A stretch of DNA of 64,000 nucleotides from Bog-473 sp963828825. Its GTDB lineage: Bacteria > Actinomycetota > Acidimicrobiia > Acidimicrobiales > RAAP-2. The stretch lies in assembly GCA_963828825.1 (NCBI GenBank), contig CAWHGF010000008.1:1-64000 (forward strand), written 5' to 3'. The notes under the pieces are model-generated. The model searched no databases. It was not told where the DNA came from and saw only the letters and a program-made list of their open reading frames with translations. Positions 1-9,046 of the stretch are shown piece after piece. The stretch's first letter is position 1. Every line of letters begins with the position of its first letter. The translations under genes were made by a program, and so were the position numbers.

Positions 1-47
1 GGCCGGGAATCGGTCGTCACCGGGGCGCCGACGAGCAAGGGAGTGCA

Positions 48-1975
48 ATGGGACAAAAGGGGAATCGCAGCCGGGCCATGAGGACCGGTCGGACGCTCGC
101 CGTCGCCGGGGTCACGCTGACGACGATGGCGCTGATGCTCATCGGCCTCGCCGGCAGCGCCGGCGCCAGCTCCATCCCCACCGGGGGGACGAAGATCAGC
201 GGCGGCACGGTGCGCTGGGCGGAGCTTCCAGCCTTTGCCCCGACCTACATCTTCCCCTTCATGAGCGCCTCGACCGAGAGCGTCGCCAACACCAGCCAAT
301 TCCAGTACATGCTGTACCGCCCGCTGTACATGTTCGGGTTCCCCGGCAAGAACAGCACCACGCTCAACCCCACGCTCTCGCTGGCGGCCATCCCGACCTA
401 CGGCAACAACGACACGAGCGCTACGGTCGCCCTGAAAAACTACAAGTGGTCGGACGGTGAGTCCGTGACGGCCAGCGACGTCCTGTTCTTCATGAACATG
501 CTGCACGCGGAGACGGCCAACTGGTACGACTACGTGCCCGGCCTCTTCCCCGACAACGTGAAGGACGTGGTGGCGACCAGCCCCAGCGAGGTGACGTTCA
601 CGTTCAACAAGTCGTACGACCCGACGTGGATGACCTACAACGAGTTCTCGCAGATCACACCGTTCCCGACCGCGTGGGACATCACCTCCGCCACTGCCGC
701 GGCCGGCTCGGGCGGTTGCTCTCCGGCGCGTACGGCGCGGCCTCGACCGATGCCGCCTGCACGAGCGTCTACAACTTCCTCAACGCCCAGTCGGGCAACA
801 TCTCGGGGTTCGCGACGAGCCCGATCTGGTCCGTCGTTGACGGTCCGTACACCATCGCCGCCTCCAAGGGTGGGTCGTTCAACAGCTCCGGCGCGGTCAC
901 CCTGGTGCCGAACCCGAGTTACAGCGGGCCCCAGAAGGCGACGGTCACGGTTCAGGAGCTGCCCTACACGACCGACAACGCCGAGTTCAACGCCCTGCTG
1001 GGCAATGGCCTCGACGTGGGTTACGTCCCGCAGCAGGACATCACGCAGAACACATCGAACGCGACCAACCCGGGTCCGAACAACCCGCGGTTGACGAACT
1101 TCTACCTGACGCCGTGGGTCCTCTACGGTTACAACTACGCCGTCGACAAGTTCGAATCGACCGGCGACGACGGGAATGCCGGCGCCATCTACAAGCAGCT
1201 CTACTTCCGTCAGGCCCTGCAGAGCATGGTCGACCAGCCGGCCATGATCAGCAAGTTCCTCAAGGGCTACGGCGTCCCGACCTACGGGCCGGTGCCGGTG
1301 CTCCCGAAGAACAGCCTGGTCGACTCGTATGAGCAGTCGAACCCGTACCCCTACAACCCGTCGCACGCCAAGAGCCTCCTCACCTCGCACGGGTGGAAGG
1401 TCGTGCCCAACGGCATCGACACCTGCCAGAAGCCCGGGACGGGCCCCAGCGACTGCGGAGCCGACATCCCCAAGGGCGCGCAGCTGAACTTCACCATGAC
1501 CTACGCCAGCGGGACGCAATGGCAGCAGCAGGTGATGACGGTCGAGCAGTCGGCCTGGAACTCCATCGGCATCAAGACCGCCCTGGTCAGCAACACCTTC
1601 TCGACCGTGATTCAGGATTACGCCGGGCCCTGCGTGTCCGGATCACCCTGCACGGTCGAAGAGGGCTGGTGGGGCGGCGGCTGGGTCTACGCCCCGGACT
1701 ACTACCCCTCCGGTGAGACGCTCTTCCAGACGAACGCGGGGAGCAACGCCGGCAACTACACCGACGCCAAGGCCGACACACTCATCAAGGCGACGGACAC
1801 CACGAACACCAGCCTGGACGCCTACCAGAACTACATCGCCAAGCAGCTGCCGGTGATCTGGCAGCCCAACGCCGACTTCACTCTCACCGAGGTGAGGAAC
1901 ACGATCCGGGGCATCGCACCCCAGAACCCGTTCGGCAACCTGTTCCCCGAGTACTGGTATTACGTCAAGAAGTAG
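48..1975 (+). CDS. Peptide ABC transporter substrate-binding protein (SBP family 5), frameshifted
   Basis: Extracellular solute-binding protein of the DppA/OppA type, which captures peptides or similar solutes for the two permeases that follow. The start at 48 has AAGGGAG at 37-43; an in-frame ATG at 78 is the alternative. The N-terminus is a Sec signal peptide (Arg-rich start, hydrophobic core, AGA-S-like cleavage). No lipobox cysteine is visible, which is unusual for a Gram-positive-type binding protein. The reading frame breaks near 709-716 (family-like sequence ends at TAAAGSG and resumes one frame back at LLSGAYGAAS). One missing base in this GC-rich run restores a protein of about 642 residues, close to the usual length. 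The C-terminal half carries the family-typical PDYYPSGETLF and ends with EYWYYVKK. Family assignment is confident; the substrate is unknown. Confidence 0.85.
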
Positions 1976-2049
1976 TCGGACCATCTGACGAGGGCGACGA
2001 CCGGTCACGGATCGACCCGAGCGACGTGCCACATGCCTAGCATCGGTCC

Positions 2050-3003
2050 GTGACCGGTTTCCTCGTCCGGCGGCTCCTGCAGGCCGTCGTCGTCGTCATC
2101 GGCGTGATGGCCTTCATGTTCATCCTCATCCACCTGATCCCGGGCGGGGAGGCACGGGCCGTGCTCGGCCCCAGGGCCCAGCCGCCGGCGATCGCGGCGT
2201 TCAACAAGGAGAACGGGCTCGACCTCCCGCTGTGGGAGCAGTTCTTCCGCTATCTGTGGAACCTGGCGCATTTCCAGCTGGGCCGTTCCTACTACCTGAA
2301 CCAGAACGTGACGCAGCTCATCAGCGAGGCGCTTCCGAAAACGCTCATCCTGGTGGGGTTGTCCACCCTGTTCGCCGTCGTGGTGGCCATCCCTCTGGGC
2401 GTGTACCAGGTCGTGCGGCGCAACAAGCCGGAGGACTACATCATCACAGGGGTGTCCTTCATCCTCTACGCCATGCCGGCCTTCCTCCTGGGCACCCTGC
2501 TCATCCTCTGGTTCGGCATCTACATTCCGCTCTTCCCGACGGAGGCTCCCCAGAGCACGTCCGCCCTCGGGGTCCTCTCGGACCCTCGCGCGCTCGTCCT
2601 TCCCGTCATCACCCTTTCCGCCATCACCATCGCGTCCTTCAGCCGTTACATGCGCTCCTCCATGATGGAGACCATGACCGAAGACTTCGTGCGGACAGCC
2701 CGCGCCAAGGGTGCCGGGCCGCAGCGGGTCCTCTACGTCCACGCGCTGCGAAACGCCATCATCCCCATCGTCACGCTCCTGGGGCTCTCCCTCGGGACCA
2801 TCGTGAGTGGCGCCGTGATCACTGAGAGCGTCTTCAACTACCCCGGGATGGGCCTTCTCGCCATCAATTCGGCTTTCCGGGAGGACCTGCCGACCCTGCT
2901 CGGCGTCACCTTCGTCGTGACCATTGCGACCATCGCCGGGAACCTCCTGGCCGACATTCTCTACGCGGTCGTCGATCCGAGGATCCGCTATGCAAAATCC
3001 TGA
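2050..3003 (+). CDS. Peptide ABC transporter permease, DppB type
   Basis: Inner-membrane permease of a Dpp/Opp-type importer, 317 residues, about six membrane helices beginning at FLVRRLLQAVVVVIGVMAF. It has the N-terminal BPD_transp_1-type region and a clear EAA loop (VRTARAKGAGPQRVLYVHAL, about residues 215-234) that docks on the ATPase. The start is a GTG 74 bp after the binding-protein stop. The stop lies inside the next gene, so the two permeases are translationally coupled. The length and GAVITESVFNYPGMGLL are typical of DppB. Substrate specificity cannot be read from the sequence. Confidence 0.92.
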   Translation: MTGFLVRRLLQAVVVVIGVMAFMFILIHLIPGGEARAVLGPRAQPPAIAAFNKENGLDLPLWEQFFRYLWNLAHFQLGRSYYLNQNVTQLISEALPKTLILVGLSTLFAVVVAIPLGVYQVVRRNKPEDYIITGVSFILYAMPAFLLGTLLILWFGIYIPLFPTEAPQSTSALGVLSDPRALVLPVITLSAITIASFSRYMRSSMMETMTEDFVRTARAKGAGPQRVLYVHALRNAIIPIVTLLGLSLGTIVSGAVITESVFNYPGMGLLAINSAFREDLPTLLGVTFVVTIATIAGNLLADILYAVVDPRIRYAKS

Positions 3004-4000
3004 GGACCTCGTCCGCACCACGGAGCAGGAGCAGGCCGGCCGGGAGATCGTCGGTGAGACCGGACCGCTGGAGGATCTCGACGCCTTGAGCAAAGCGCTC
3101 GGCGGCGAGCCCGGAGGCCCGAGCGGCGGGAACGTGGTCAGTCACGGCGGACTCGGACGACGCATCCTCTCGGTGTTCTTCGAGAACAAGCTCGCGGTGG
3201 TCGGCGTCATCGTGATCATCGCGTTCCTGCTGTTCTGCTACGTCGGGCCGTTCTTTTACCACACCAACCAGACCAGCGCCTCGCAAGCGCTCTTCTCCCC
3301 CGACAACGCCCCGCCGGGCAACGGGCACCCGCTCGGCACCGACAGCAGCGGCTTCGACATCCTCGGGCGGCTGATGTACGGCGGACAGATCTCCCTCCTG
3401 GTCGGATTCGCCGCAGCGGCGATCGCCAGCGTCTTCGGTGCCCTCTACGGCGCCATTTCGGGGTTCTTCGGCTCGTGGCTCGACCCCGTCATGATGAGGA
3501 TCGTGGACGCCTTCTTGTCCATCCCGGTTCTCTTCCTGGCCATCGTCCTCGCCACCGTCTTCCGCCCCTCGCTCACCGTGTTCATCTTCGTGATCGCCTT
3601 CGTCTCCTGGCTGATCCCGGCCCGGCTCATCCGCGGGGAAGCCCTCTCCCTGCGCTTGCGCGAGTACGTGCAGGCCGTGAAGGTCATGGGCGGGAGCCGG
3701 ACCCGGATCGTGCTGCGCCACATCATCCCCAACAGCATCGGGACGATCATCGTCAACGCCACCTTCAACATCGCCGATGCCATTCTGTTGTTGGCCGCCC
3801 TCGGGTTCATCGGCCTGGGTGTGCCGCCACCGCAGACCGACTGGGGCTCCATGCTGTCCAACGGGGTCAACTACGCCCTCGACGGCTACTGGTGGGAGAT
3901 CTACCCGGCCGGCCTCTGCATCGTGCTGGTGGTCGTCGCCTTCAACTTCATCGGGGACGCACTGCGCGACGCGCTCGAGGTGCGCCTGCAACAGCGCTGA
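2990..4000 (+). CDS. Peptide ABC transporter permease, DppC type
   Basis: Second permease of the importer, 336 residues. I chose ATG 2990 (MQNPEDL), which overlaps the dppB-like stop by 14 bp; an in-frame start at 2924 would lie deep inside the upstream gene. A cytoplasmic N-terminal tail of about 55 residues precedes the first helix (LAVVGVIVIIAFLLFCYVG). HPLGTDSSGFDILGRLMYGG is the DppC/OppC signature, and the EAA loop is AVKVMGGSRTRIVLRHIIPN. It converges on the ATPase gene on the opposite strand, with 12 bp between the stop codons. Confidence 0.92.
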   Translation: MQNPEDLVRTTEQEQAGREIVGETGPLEDLDALSKALGGEPGGPSGGNVVSHGGLGRRILSVFFENKLAVVGVIVIIAFLLFCYVGPFFYHTNQTSASQALFSPDNAPPGNGHPLGTDSSGFDILGRLMYGGQISLLVGFAAAAIASVFGALYGAISGFFGSWLDPVMMRIVDAFLSIPVLFLAIVLATVFRPSLTVFIFVIAFVSWLIPARLIRGEALSLRLREYVQAVKVMGGSRTRIVLRHIIPNSIGTIIVNATFNIADAILLLAALGFIGLGVPPPQTDWGSMLSNGVNYALDGYWWEIYPAGLCIVLVVVAFNFIGDALRDALEVRLQQR

Positions 4001-4012
4001 GTCGCGGCGCCG

Positions 4013-6136
4013 TCAGGCCGGGGCGGCTGCCGTCGGCACCAACTCCGCCGCCGCTGGCCCGGTGGGCGTCTGCAGAGGGAAGTGGCAGGCAGCGAGGTGG
4101 CCCTCGCCAAACGGGCGCAACGGAGGCTCCTCCGCGGCGCAGACATCCTGGGCGAAGGGGCACCGTGTGCGGAACCGGCATCCCGACGGGGGGTCGATCG
4201 GCGACGGCAGCTCGCCGCGAATGTGTTCTCCCGGCCGCTCCCTCTGGGTGGGGTCGGCCACGGGGATGGTACCGATCAACGCCTGCGTGTAGGGGTGCGC
4301 CGTGCGCGCGTAGATGTCGCGGGCGGGACCGATCTCGACGAGCTTGCCCAGATACATGACGCCGATCCGGTCCGCCATGTACTTCACGATGGCCAGGTCG
4401 TGCGAAATGAAGAGATAGGTCAGGTCGTGCCGCTCCTGGAGCTCCTTGAGCAGGTTCAGGATCTGCGCCTGAATGGAGACGTCGAGGGCCGAGACGGGCT
4501 CGTCGGCCACGATCAGCTTGGGCTCGAGCGCCAACGCCCGGGCCAGGCCGATCCGCTGCCGTTGGCCTCCCGAGAACTCGTGCGGGTACAGCTCGGCCGA
4601 ACGCGGTGGCAACCCGACCTCGTCGAGCATCCGCAGGACCTGTTGCCGTTGCTCGTCGTGCGTGCCGATGCCCTGGACGGCGAGGGGCTCGCGGAGGATG
4701 GACCCCACGCGCATGCGGGGATCGAGCGAGGCGTAGGGGTCCTGGAACATCATCTGCATGTCGCGCCGGCGCCGGCGCATGGCCCGCCCGGAGAGCCCAA
4801 CGATATTGTCGCCGTCGAACTGCACGGAGCCCGACGTCGGGGTCTCGAGCGCCACCACCATGCGACCCATGGTCGTCTTGCCGCAGCCGGACTCGCCGAC
4901 GACTCCGAAGGTCTCGCCACGACGGATGGCGAGGGACACGTCCGACACGGCCTTGACCGTGCCGATCTTGCGCTGCACCAGTGCCCCCGAGGTGACCGCG
5001 AACTCCTTGACGACATGATCGATCGTGACCAGCGCGGGAGCGTCGTTCAGCGACTCGGCGCGGACCTGCTCACGGGCCAGGGCCACCTCGTCCACCTTGA
5101 TGTTCAGGTCCGCCGCCTTCGCCACCGCGTCGGGACGGTTGGCGATGGTCACCGGGTCGACGCCGACCTGGTGAAAGCAGCGGGCCACGTGGCCCGGCTC
5201 GCTGTCCGCGGCCTGCAGGAGCTCGGGCTCGCTCGCACGACAATCGGGCTGGACGTACCGGCAGCGGGCCGCAAAGCGACAGTGGGTCATCGGCTGGGAC
5301 AGATCCGGCGGCAACCCGGGGATGCTGACCAGGCGGACCGACGGATCCTGGTCCAGCTTGGCGACCGAGGCCAGCAGCGCCTCCGAATAGGGGTGCCGCA
5401 TGCGCGTGAAGACCTCGGTCGTCGTGGCGCCTTCGGCAATCCGCCCGGCGTACATCACGAGCACGCGGTCGGCTCGTTCCGCGATCACTCCCATGTCGTG
5501 CGTGATGAGGATGATCGACATGTCCAGGTCGCGACGCAGGCGGTCGAGGAGGTCGAGGATCTGGGCCTGGATGGTCACGTCGAGCGCCGTGGTGGGCTCG
5601 TCCGCGATCAGGAGCTTCGGGGTGCAGACGAGGGCCATGGCGATCATCACCCGCTGGCGCAGACCCCCCGAGAGCTCGTGCGCGTAGGCATCGAGCCGCC
5701 CAGAGGGATTGGGCATCTCCACCATCTTCAACACGTCGAGCGCCCGCTGGCGCGCCTCCTTCTTGGAGGCACCCTGGTGGAGTCGGGCGCTCTCGGCGAT
5801 CTGGTCGCCAATGGTCATCGTGGGGTTGAGCGAGGTCAGGGGGTCCTGGAAGACCATGCCCACCTCGTTGCCCCGGACCTTGCACATCTCCTTCTCGCTG
5901 AGCGGCGCCAGGTCCTGACCGAGGAGCTTGATGGAGCCGCCCACCACATGCCCGACATTGGGCAGGAGCTTCATGATCGAAAGGCCGATGGTCGTCTTGC
6001 CGCAGCCCGACTCGCCGACGACGCCAACGCACTCTCCCCCGTCGACGTGGAACGACACGTCGTCCACGGCGAGGACGTTGGCGCTCTTGAGCCGGAATTC
6101 GGTTCGAAGTCCCTCGACCTCGAGGACCCGGCTCAC
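4013..6136 (-). CDS. Peptide ABC transporter ATP-binding protein, DppD-DppF fusion
   Basis: Double ATPase energising a Dpp/Opp-type importer, 707 residues from GTG 6136. An upstream extension is possible but its composition is not protein-like. Two complete ABC modules are in tandem. The first has Walker A GESGCGKTT (about residue 45), signature LSGGLRQR and Walker B LLIADEPTTALD. The second has GESGCGKTT (about residue 417), FSGGQRQR and LIVADEPVSALD. Each ends in the Cys-containing oligopeptide-transporter C-terminal extension (CRFAARC; CRFRTRCPFAQDVC). Such fusions are known (GsiA, YejF). It is on the opposite strand, convergent with the permeases, so expression is not from the same transcript. 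No other permease is nearby, so a shared complex is the natural inference. Confidence 0.93.
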   Translation of the reverse strand: MSRVLEVEGLRTEFRLKSANVLAVDDVSFHVDGGECVGVVGESGCGKTTIGLSIMKLLPNVGHVVGGSIKLLGQDLAPLSEKEMCKVRGNEVGMVFQDPLTSLNPTMTIGDQIAESARLHQGASKKEARQRALDVLKMVEMPNPSGRLDAYAHELSGGLRQRVMIAMALVCTPKLLIADEPTTALDVTIQAQILDLLDRLRRDLDMSIILITHDMGVIAERADRVLVMYAGRIAEGATTTEVFTRMRHPYSEALLASVAKLDQDPSVRLVSIPGLPPDLSQPMTHCRFAARCRYVQPDCRASEPELLQAADSEPGHVARCFHQVGVDPVTIANRPDAVAKAADLNIKVDEVALAREQVRAESLNDAPALVTIDHVVKEFAVTSGALVQRKIGTVKAVSDVSLAIRRGETFGVVGESGCGKTTMGRMVVALETPTSGSVQFDGDNIVGLSGRAMRRRRRDMQMMFQDPYASLDPRMRVGSILREPLAVQGIGTHDEQRQQVLRMLDEVGLPPRSAELYPHEFSGGQRQRIGLARALALEPKLIVADEPVSALDVSIQAQILNLLKELQERHDLTYLFISHDLAIVKYMADRIGVMYLGKLVEIGPARDIYARTAHPYTQALIGTIPVADPTQRERPGEHIRGELPSPIDPPSGCRFRTRCPFAQDVCAAEEPPLRPFGEGHLAACHFPLQTPTGPAAAELVPTAAAPA

Positions 6137-6230
6137 CGCGCCGACGCGTGGGGGCGCGGCGCATTCCGCTGTGGCCGCGCATCCCGGTGCATAGGCGCCA
6201 ACGCTAACCGCAAGCCGCCCCCGGCGAGCG

Positions 6231-6926
6231 TCAACAGGATCCGAAGTGCTGCACATGGCGCGTCCTGCGCAGCTGCCCACACCACGGCAGGTCGCGCACG
6301 AAAGCCCAGCTGTGGCGGTGGATCGCGCTCGGCCCGTACCCGCGCAGCGCCGTCTGGTGGACGGGCGAGGGATAGCCCTTGTTCCTCTCGAAGGCGTAGG
6401 CCGGAAAGTGGTCCGCCTCCCGGCGCATCAGCCGGTCCCGCGTGACCTTGGCCAGGACCGAGGCCGCCGCCACCGACGCGCACTTGGCGTCCCCGTCGAC
6501 GATGGGCCGGACCGCGCCCCCGAAGGGATCGTCGGGGTGGCGCAGGAGGTCGACGGGGCCGTCGACCAGGACGGCCTGGGGGGACTCGCCGAGCCCGGCG
6601 AGGGCACGCCGCGCCGCCACCCGGAGCGCCTCGGTCATGCCCCACTCGTCGCACTCGGCCGGTGAGGCGTGCCCGACGGACCACGCCTGGCACCACGCGC
6701 CGACCGCGTCGAAGATCTCTTCGCGGCGCGCTTCGCTCAGCATCTTGGAGTCCCGCAGCCACACCGGCATCGACCGGTGCTGGACGCGGGGGCGGACGAC
6801 AGCAACGCCGACGGTGAGCGGGCCCGCCCAGGCGCCGCGACCGACCTCGTCGAGACCGGCGACCGACTGGTACCCCTGCGAACGCAGCCGGCGCTCCTCC
6901 CTGAGGTCCGGTGAACAGACGGTCAT
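6231..6926 (-). CDS. rnhB: Ribonuclease HII
   Basis: Endonuclease that cuts RNA in RNA-DNA hybrids and starts removal of misincorporated ribonucleotides. It has 231 residues from ATG 6926. The first catalytic Asp-Glu pair is in GLDEVGRGAWAGP near residue 27. The conserved Asp-Ser of the RNase HII fold is in WLRDSKMLS, and further acidic residues are in VDGDAKCASVAAASVLAKV. The C-terminal GYPSPVHQTALRGYGPSAIH is typical of type 2 RNase H. Length is normal. It sits upstream of the fused ATPase on the same strand but 94 bp away, and is probably a separate unit. Confidence 0.95.
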   Translation of the reverse strand: MTVCSPDLREERRLRSQGYQSVAGLDEVGRGAWAGPLTVGVAVVRPRVQHRSMPVWLRDSKMLSEARREEIFDAVGAWCQAWSVGHASPAECDEWGMTEALRVAARRALAGLGESPQAVLVDGPVDLLRHPDDPFGGAVRPIVDGDAKCASVAAASVLAKVTRDRLMRREADHFPAYAFERNKGYPSPVHQTALRGYGPSAIHRHSWAFVRDLPWCGQLRRTRHVQHFGSC

Positions 6927-6950
6927 CGGAGCACCGGCGCGCCCGCCTCG

Positions 6951-6956
6951 TACGAT
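6951..6956 (+). promoter_or_regulatory. Candidate -10 box of a leaderless transcript
   Basis: TACGAT matches the actinobacterial TANNNT -10 pattern. It ends 6 bp before the ATG at 6963, the spacing expected when transcription starts on the start codon itself. No convincing -35 box is visible. Functional assignment is inference from spacing. Confidence 0.4.
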
Positions 6957-6962
6957 GGGGGC

Positions 6963-7201
6963 ATGAGTGCCGACGGGGGGAGGGAGCGGATCCGCAGACG
7001 CGGTCCCCGCTCACGCCGGGGACCAAGGTCGACGTGCGCAACCGCTTCCAGGGCACGTGGGTACGCGGCTTCGAGGTCGCCGAGGTCACCGATGAGGGAT
7101 ACCGCATCCGCCGCATGTCCGACGGGAGCGTCCTGGGTGAGCTGTTCTCACGGGACGACGTCCGCCGGGAGCGGACGCGCCAGGGCTTCTGGTGGCACTG
7201 A
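6963..7201 (+). CDS. Small conserved-looking hypothetical protein, probable frameshift near its start
   Basis: A protein of about 80 residues whose body (VDVRNRFQGTWVRGF, then GYRIRRMSDGSVLGELF) is well formed and GC3-biased. I recall similar short actinobacterial proteins but cannot name a function. The body is in the frame ending at 7201. The best start, ATG 6963 right behind a TANNNT box, is in another frame. One missing base in the G run at 6975-6980 would join them. Without a frameshift, GTG 6911 (overlapping rnhB) or GTG 7034 (55 residues) are the alternative starts. Divergent from rnhB. Confidence 0.6.
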
Positions 7202-7205
7202 GGCC

Positions 7206-7505
7206 TCAGCCATTCTGGGCCTTCAGCACACCCTCGATGTAGTCGTCGATCGGGATGGCCGAGAGCGTCAGCGTCTTGAGCGTCCCGCGCGAGCCCAGGA
7301 CCAGCGCCACCCGGGCCATGGTGGTCTCGTCGGGAGCGTCGAGCACGGTGCAGAAGTCGTACTGACCGAGCAGGGCCCATTGGGCCACGACGTGCACGCC
7401 CATCGCCTCCACCTCGGCGTTCACGGCCTTGAGGCGGTCGGGGTTCTCGGTGAGCGTCGCCGCCCCGTCCGGCCCCACCGTGGAGAGCATGAGGAAGGTG
7501 GCCAT
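7206..7505 (-). CDS. GYD domain protein
   Basis: A 99-residue alpha/beta ferredoxin-like protein of the GYD family, named for a conserved Gly-Tyr-Asp; here GQYDFCTVLDAPD gives the motif. The N-terminal MATFLMLSTVGPDGAATL and C-terminal TLTLSAIPIDDYIEGVLK are typical of the family, whose biochemical role is not established. It begins with ATG 7505 and stops 4 bp beyond the convergent small gene. Its start lies 48 bp downstream of the acyl-CoA synthetase stop on the same strand, so co-transcription is possible. Confidence 0.85.
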   Translation of the reverse strand: MATFLMLSTVGPDGAATLTENPDRLKAVNAEVEAMGVHVVAQWALLGQYDFCTVLDAPDETTMARVALVLGSRGTLKTLTLSAIPIDDYIEGVLKAQNG

Positions 7506-7553
7506 GCGTTCACGCTACCGCAGGCGCCGGGCGGCTCAAGGGTCCGGCCCCGG

Positions 7554-9017
7554 TCAGCGGAGCTGGCCCCGGACCACCTTGCCCAGCGCGTTGCGCGGCA
7601 ATGCGCCGATCAGGCGCACCTCGCGCGGGCACTTGAAGGGCGCCAGCTCGGCCGCGGCCAGCTCCTGGAGCGAGGCCAGGTCGGGATCACCCACCACGAA
7701 GGCCACCACGGTCTCGCCCCACTCGGCCGAGGGCACGCCGACGACGGCCACCTCGACCACACCCGGGTGGCGTGCGAGGACCGCTTCGACCTCAGCCGGG
7801 TAGACGTTGTGGCCGCCGCTGATGATCAGCTCGGTGCGCCGGCCGCGGACCGTCACGTAGCCGTCACCGGCCACCGACACGAGGTCGCCCGTCGCGAACC
7901 AGTCCCCGGGAGCGAAGGCGTCGCGGCCCCAGTAGCCCCGGCACAGTGACGGAGCGCGCACGAACAGCTCCCCGATCCCATGCTCGTCCGCGTCGTCCAG
8001 TGCGGCCTCCACTCCGGGGAGCGGCAGCCCGACCGAACCGGGACGACGCTCGCCCACCAGGGGGTTGGACAGCGTCAGCAGCGTCTCGGTCATGCCGTAC
8101 CGCTCCAACACGGCCACCCCGTCGCCGGCCAGCCGGTGCCACAGGTCGGGAGCCAGCGGTGCCGACCCCGACACGCACAGGCGCAGCCCACCGAGCCCGG
8201 AAGCCCGTCCCGACGCGGCCAGCCGGTGGTACATGGTCGGGACGCCGAAGAACATGGTGCTCGTCGGCGCGGCACCGAGGATCGCCGACTCGTCGAAACG
8301 GTCGAACACGACGGCGGACGCGCCCGCGGTCAGGCTGCCGAACAGCCCGGCGCAGAGCCCGTGCACATGGAACAGCGGCAGGCAGAGGACGAGGCGGTCC
8401 TCGGGCTCCCACTGCCACGCCACCCGCAACGCCGAGACGCCCGCCAACAGGGAGGCATGCGTGTGCACGGCTCCCTTCGGCTTGCCCGTGGTCCCCGACG
8501 TATAGACGATCAGCGCATCGGCGCCGGGCTGCCGCGCCGGGCCGGCGACGGTCGCAGCGCGCCCGGCGACGCGGGCCAGCTCCTCCACGAGCAGCACGAC
8601 CGGGCCGGCAGCGAACGCGCCCGGCCGCTCGCGGTCGCAGATGGCGAGCACCGGCGCGGCATCGCCGACCACGTGGTCGATTTCGGAACCGGTCGCCGAC
8701 GGGCTGAGCGGCACCACGACCGCGCCGAGGCGCAGCACCGCGACGAGAGCCTCTATGGAGGAGATGGTGGCCCGGGCGCACCACAGGACACGGTCGCCCG
8801 GAGCGACGCCCCGCTCGGCCAGGGCCCCAGCCAACGCGGCCGTGCGCCCATTGAGCGTCGCCGCGTCCACGACGCGCGCGGCATCCCACCCGTCGACCAG
8901 CACCGGCGCGTCCGGACGGGCCGCCCACCGCGCCGCCCACAGCTCGGGGAGCGTCCGACCAGGTGCCGCGGGTCGACCACGCGGCCACCGTCCGGCGGGG
9001 ACGAGCGCCTTCACCAC
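7554..9017 (-). CDS. AMP-forming acyl-CoA synthetase (malonyl-CoA synthetase-like)
   Basis: ANL-superfamily ligase that activates a carboxylic acid to an acyl-adenylate and then to a CoA thioester. It has 487 residues from GTG 9017 (a second GTG follows directly). Motifs in order: P-loop YTSGTTGKPKGAVHTH; A4-like LPLFHVHGLCAGLFG; A5 ERYGMTETL; A7 GDWFATGDL; hinge GRRTELIISGGHNVYPAEVE; catalytic Lys in PRNALGKVVRGQL at the C-terminus. The compact size and LFHVHGL suggest the MatB/malonyl-CoA synthetase side of the family, but the substrate is not certain. It is divergent from the GH38 gene with 29 bp between starts. Confidence 0.85.
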   Translation of the reverse strand: MVKALVPAGRWPRGRPAAPGRTLPELWAARWAARPDAPVLVDGWDAARVVDAATLNGRTAALAGALAERGVAPGDRVLWCARATISSIEALVAVLRLGAVVVPLSPSATGSEIDHVVGDAAPVLAICDRERPGAFAAGPVVLLVEELARVAGRAATVAGPARQPGADALIVYTSGTTGKPKGAVHTHASLLAGVSALRVAWQWEPEDRLVLCLPLFHVHGLCAGLFGSLTAGASAVVFDRFDESAILGAAPTSTMFFGVPTMYHRLAASGRASGLGGLRLCVSGSAPLAPDLWHRLAGDGVAVLERYGMTETLLTLSNPLVGERRPGSVGLPLPGVEAALDDADEHGIGELFVRAPSLCRGYWGRDAFAPGDWFATGDLVSVAGDGYVTVRGRRTELIISGGHNVYPAEVEAVLARHPGVVEVAVVGVPSAEWGETVVAFVVGDPDLASLQELAAAELAPFKCPREVRLIGALPRNALGKVVRGQLR

Positions 9018-9033
9018 GGGCGACCGCAGGTCA

Positions 9034-9039
9034 TAGTCT
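9034..9039 (+). promoter_or_regulatory. Candidate -10 box of a leaderless transcript
   Basis: TAGTCT fits TANNNT and ends 7 bp before the ATG of the GH38 gene at 9047. No Shine-Dalgarno sequence precedes that ATG, so a leaderless mRNA is the simplest reading. Confidence 0.45.
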
Positions 9040-9046
9040 GGCGGTC

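Noticed and set aside
4082..6445. 787-codon open frame on the + strand
   Set aside because: It is antisense to the fused ABC ATPase, whose motifs are unmistakable. The frame is a GC-rich shadow with Gly/Arg/His-heavy composition and no family features.
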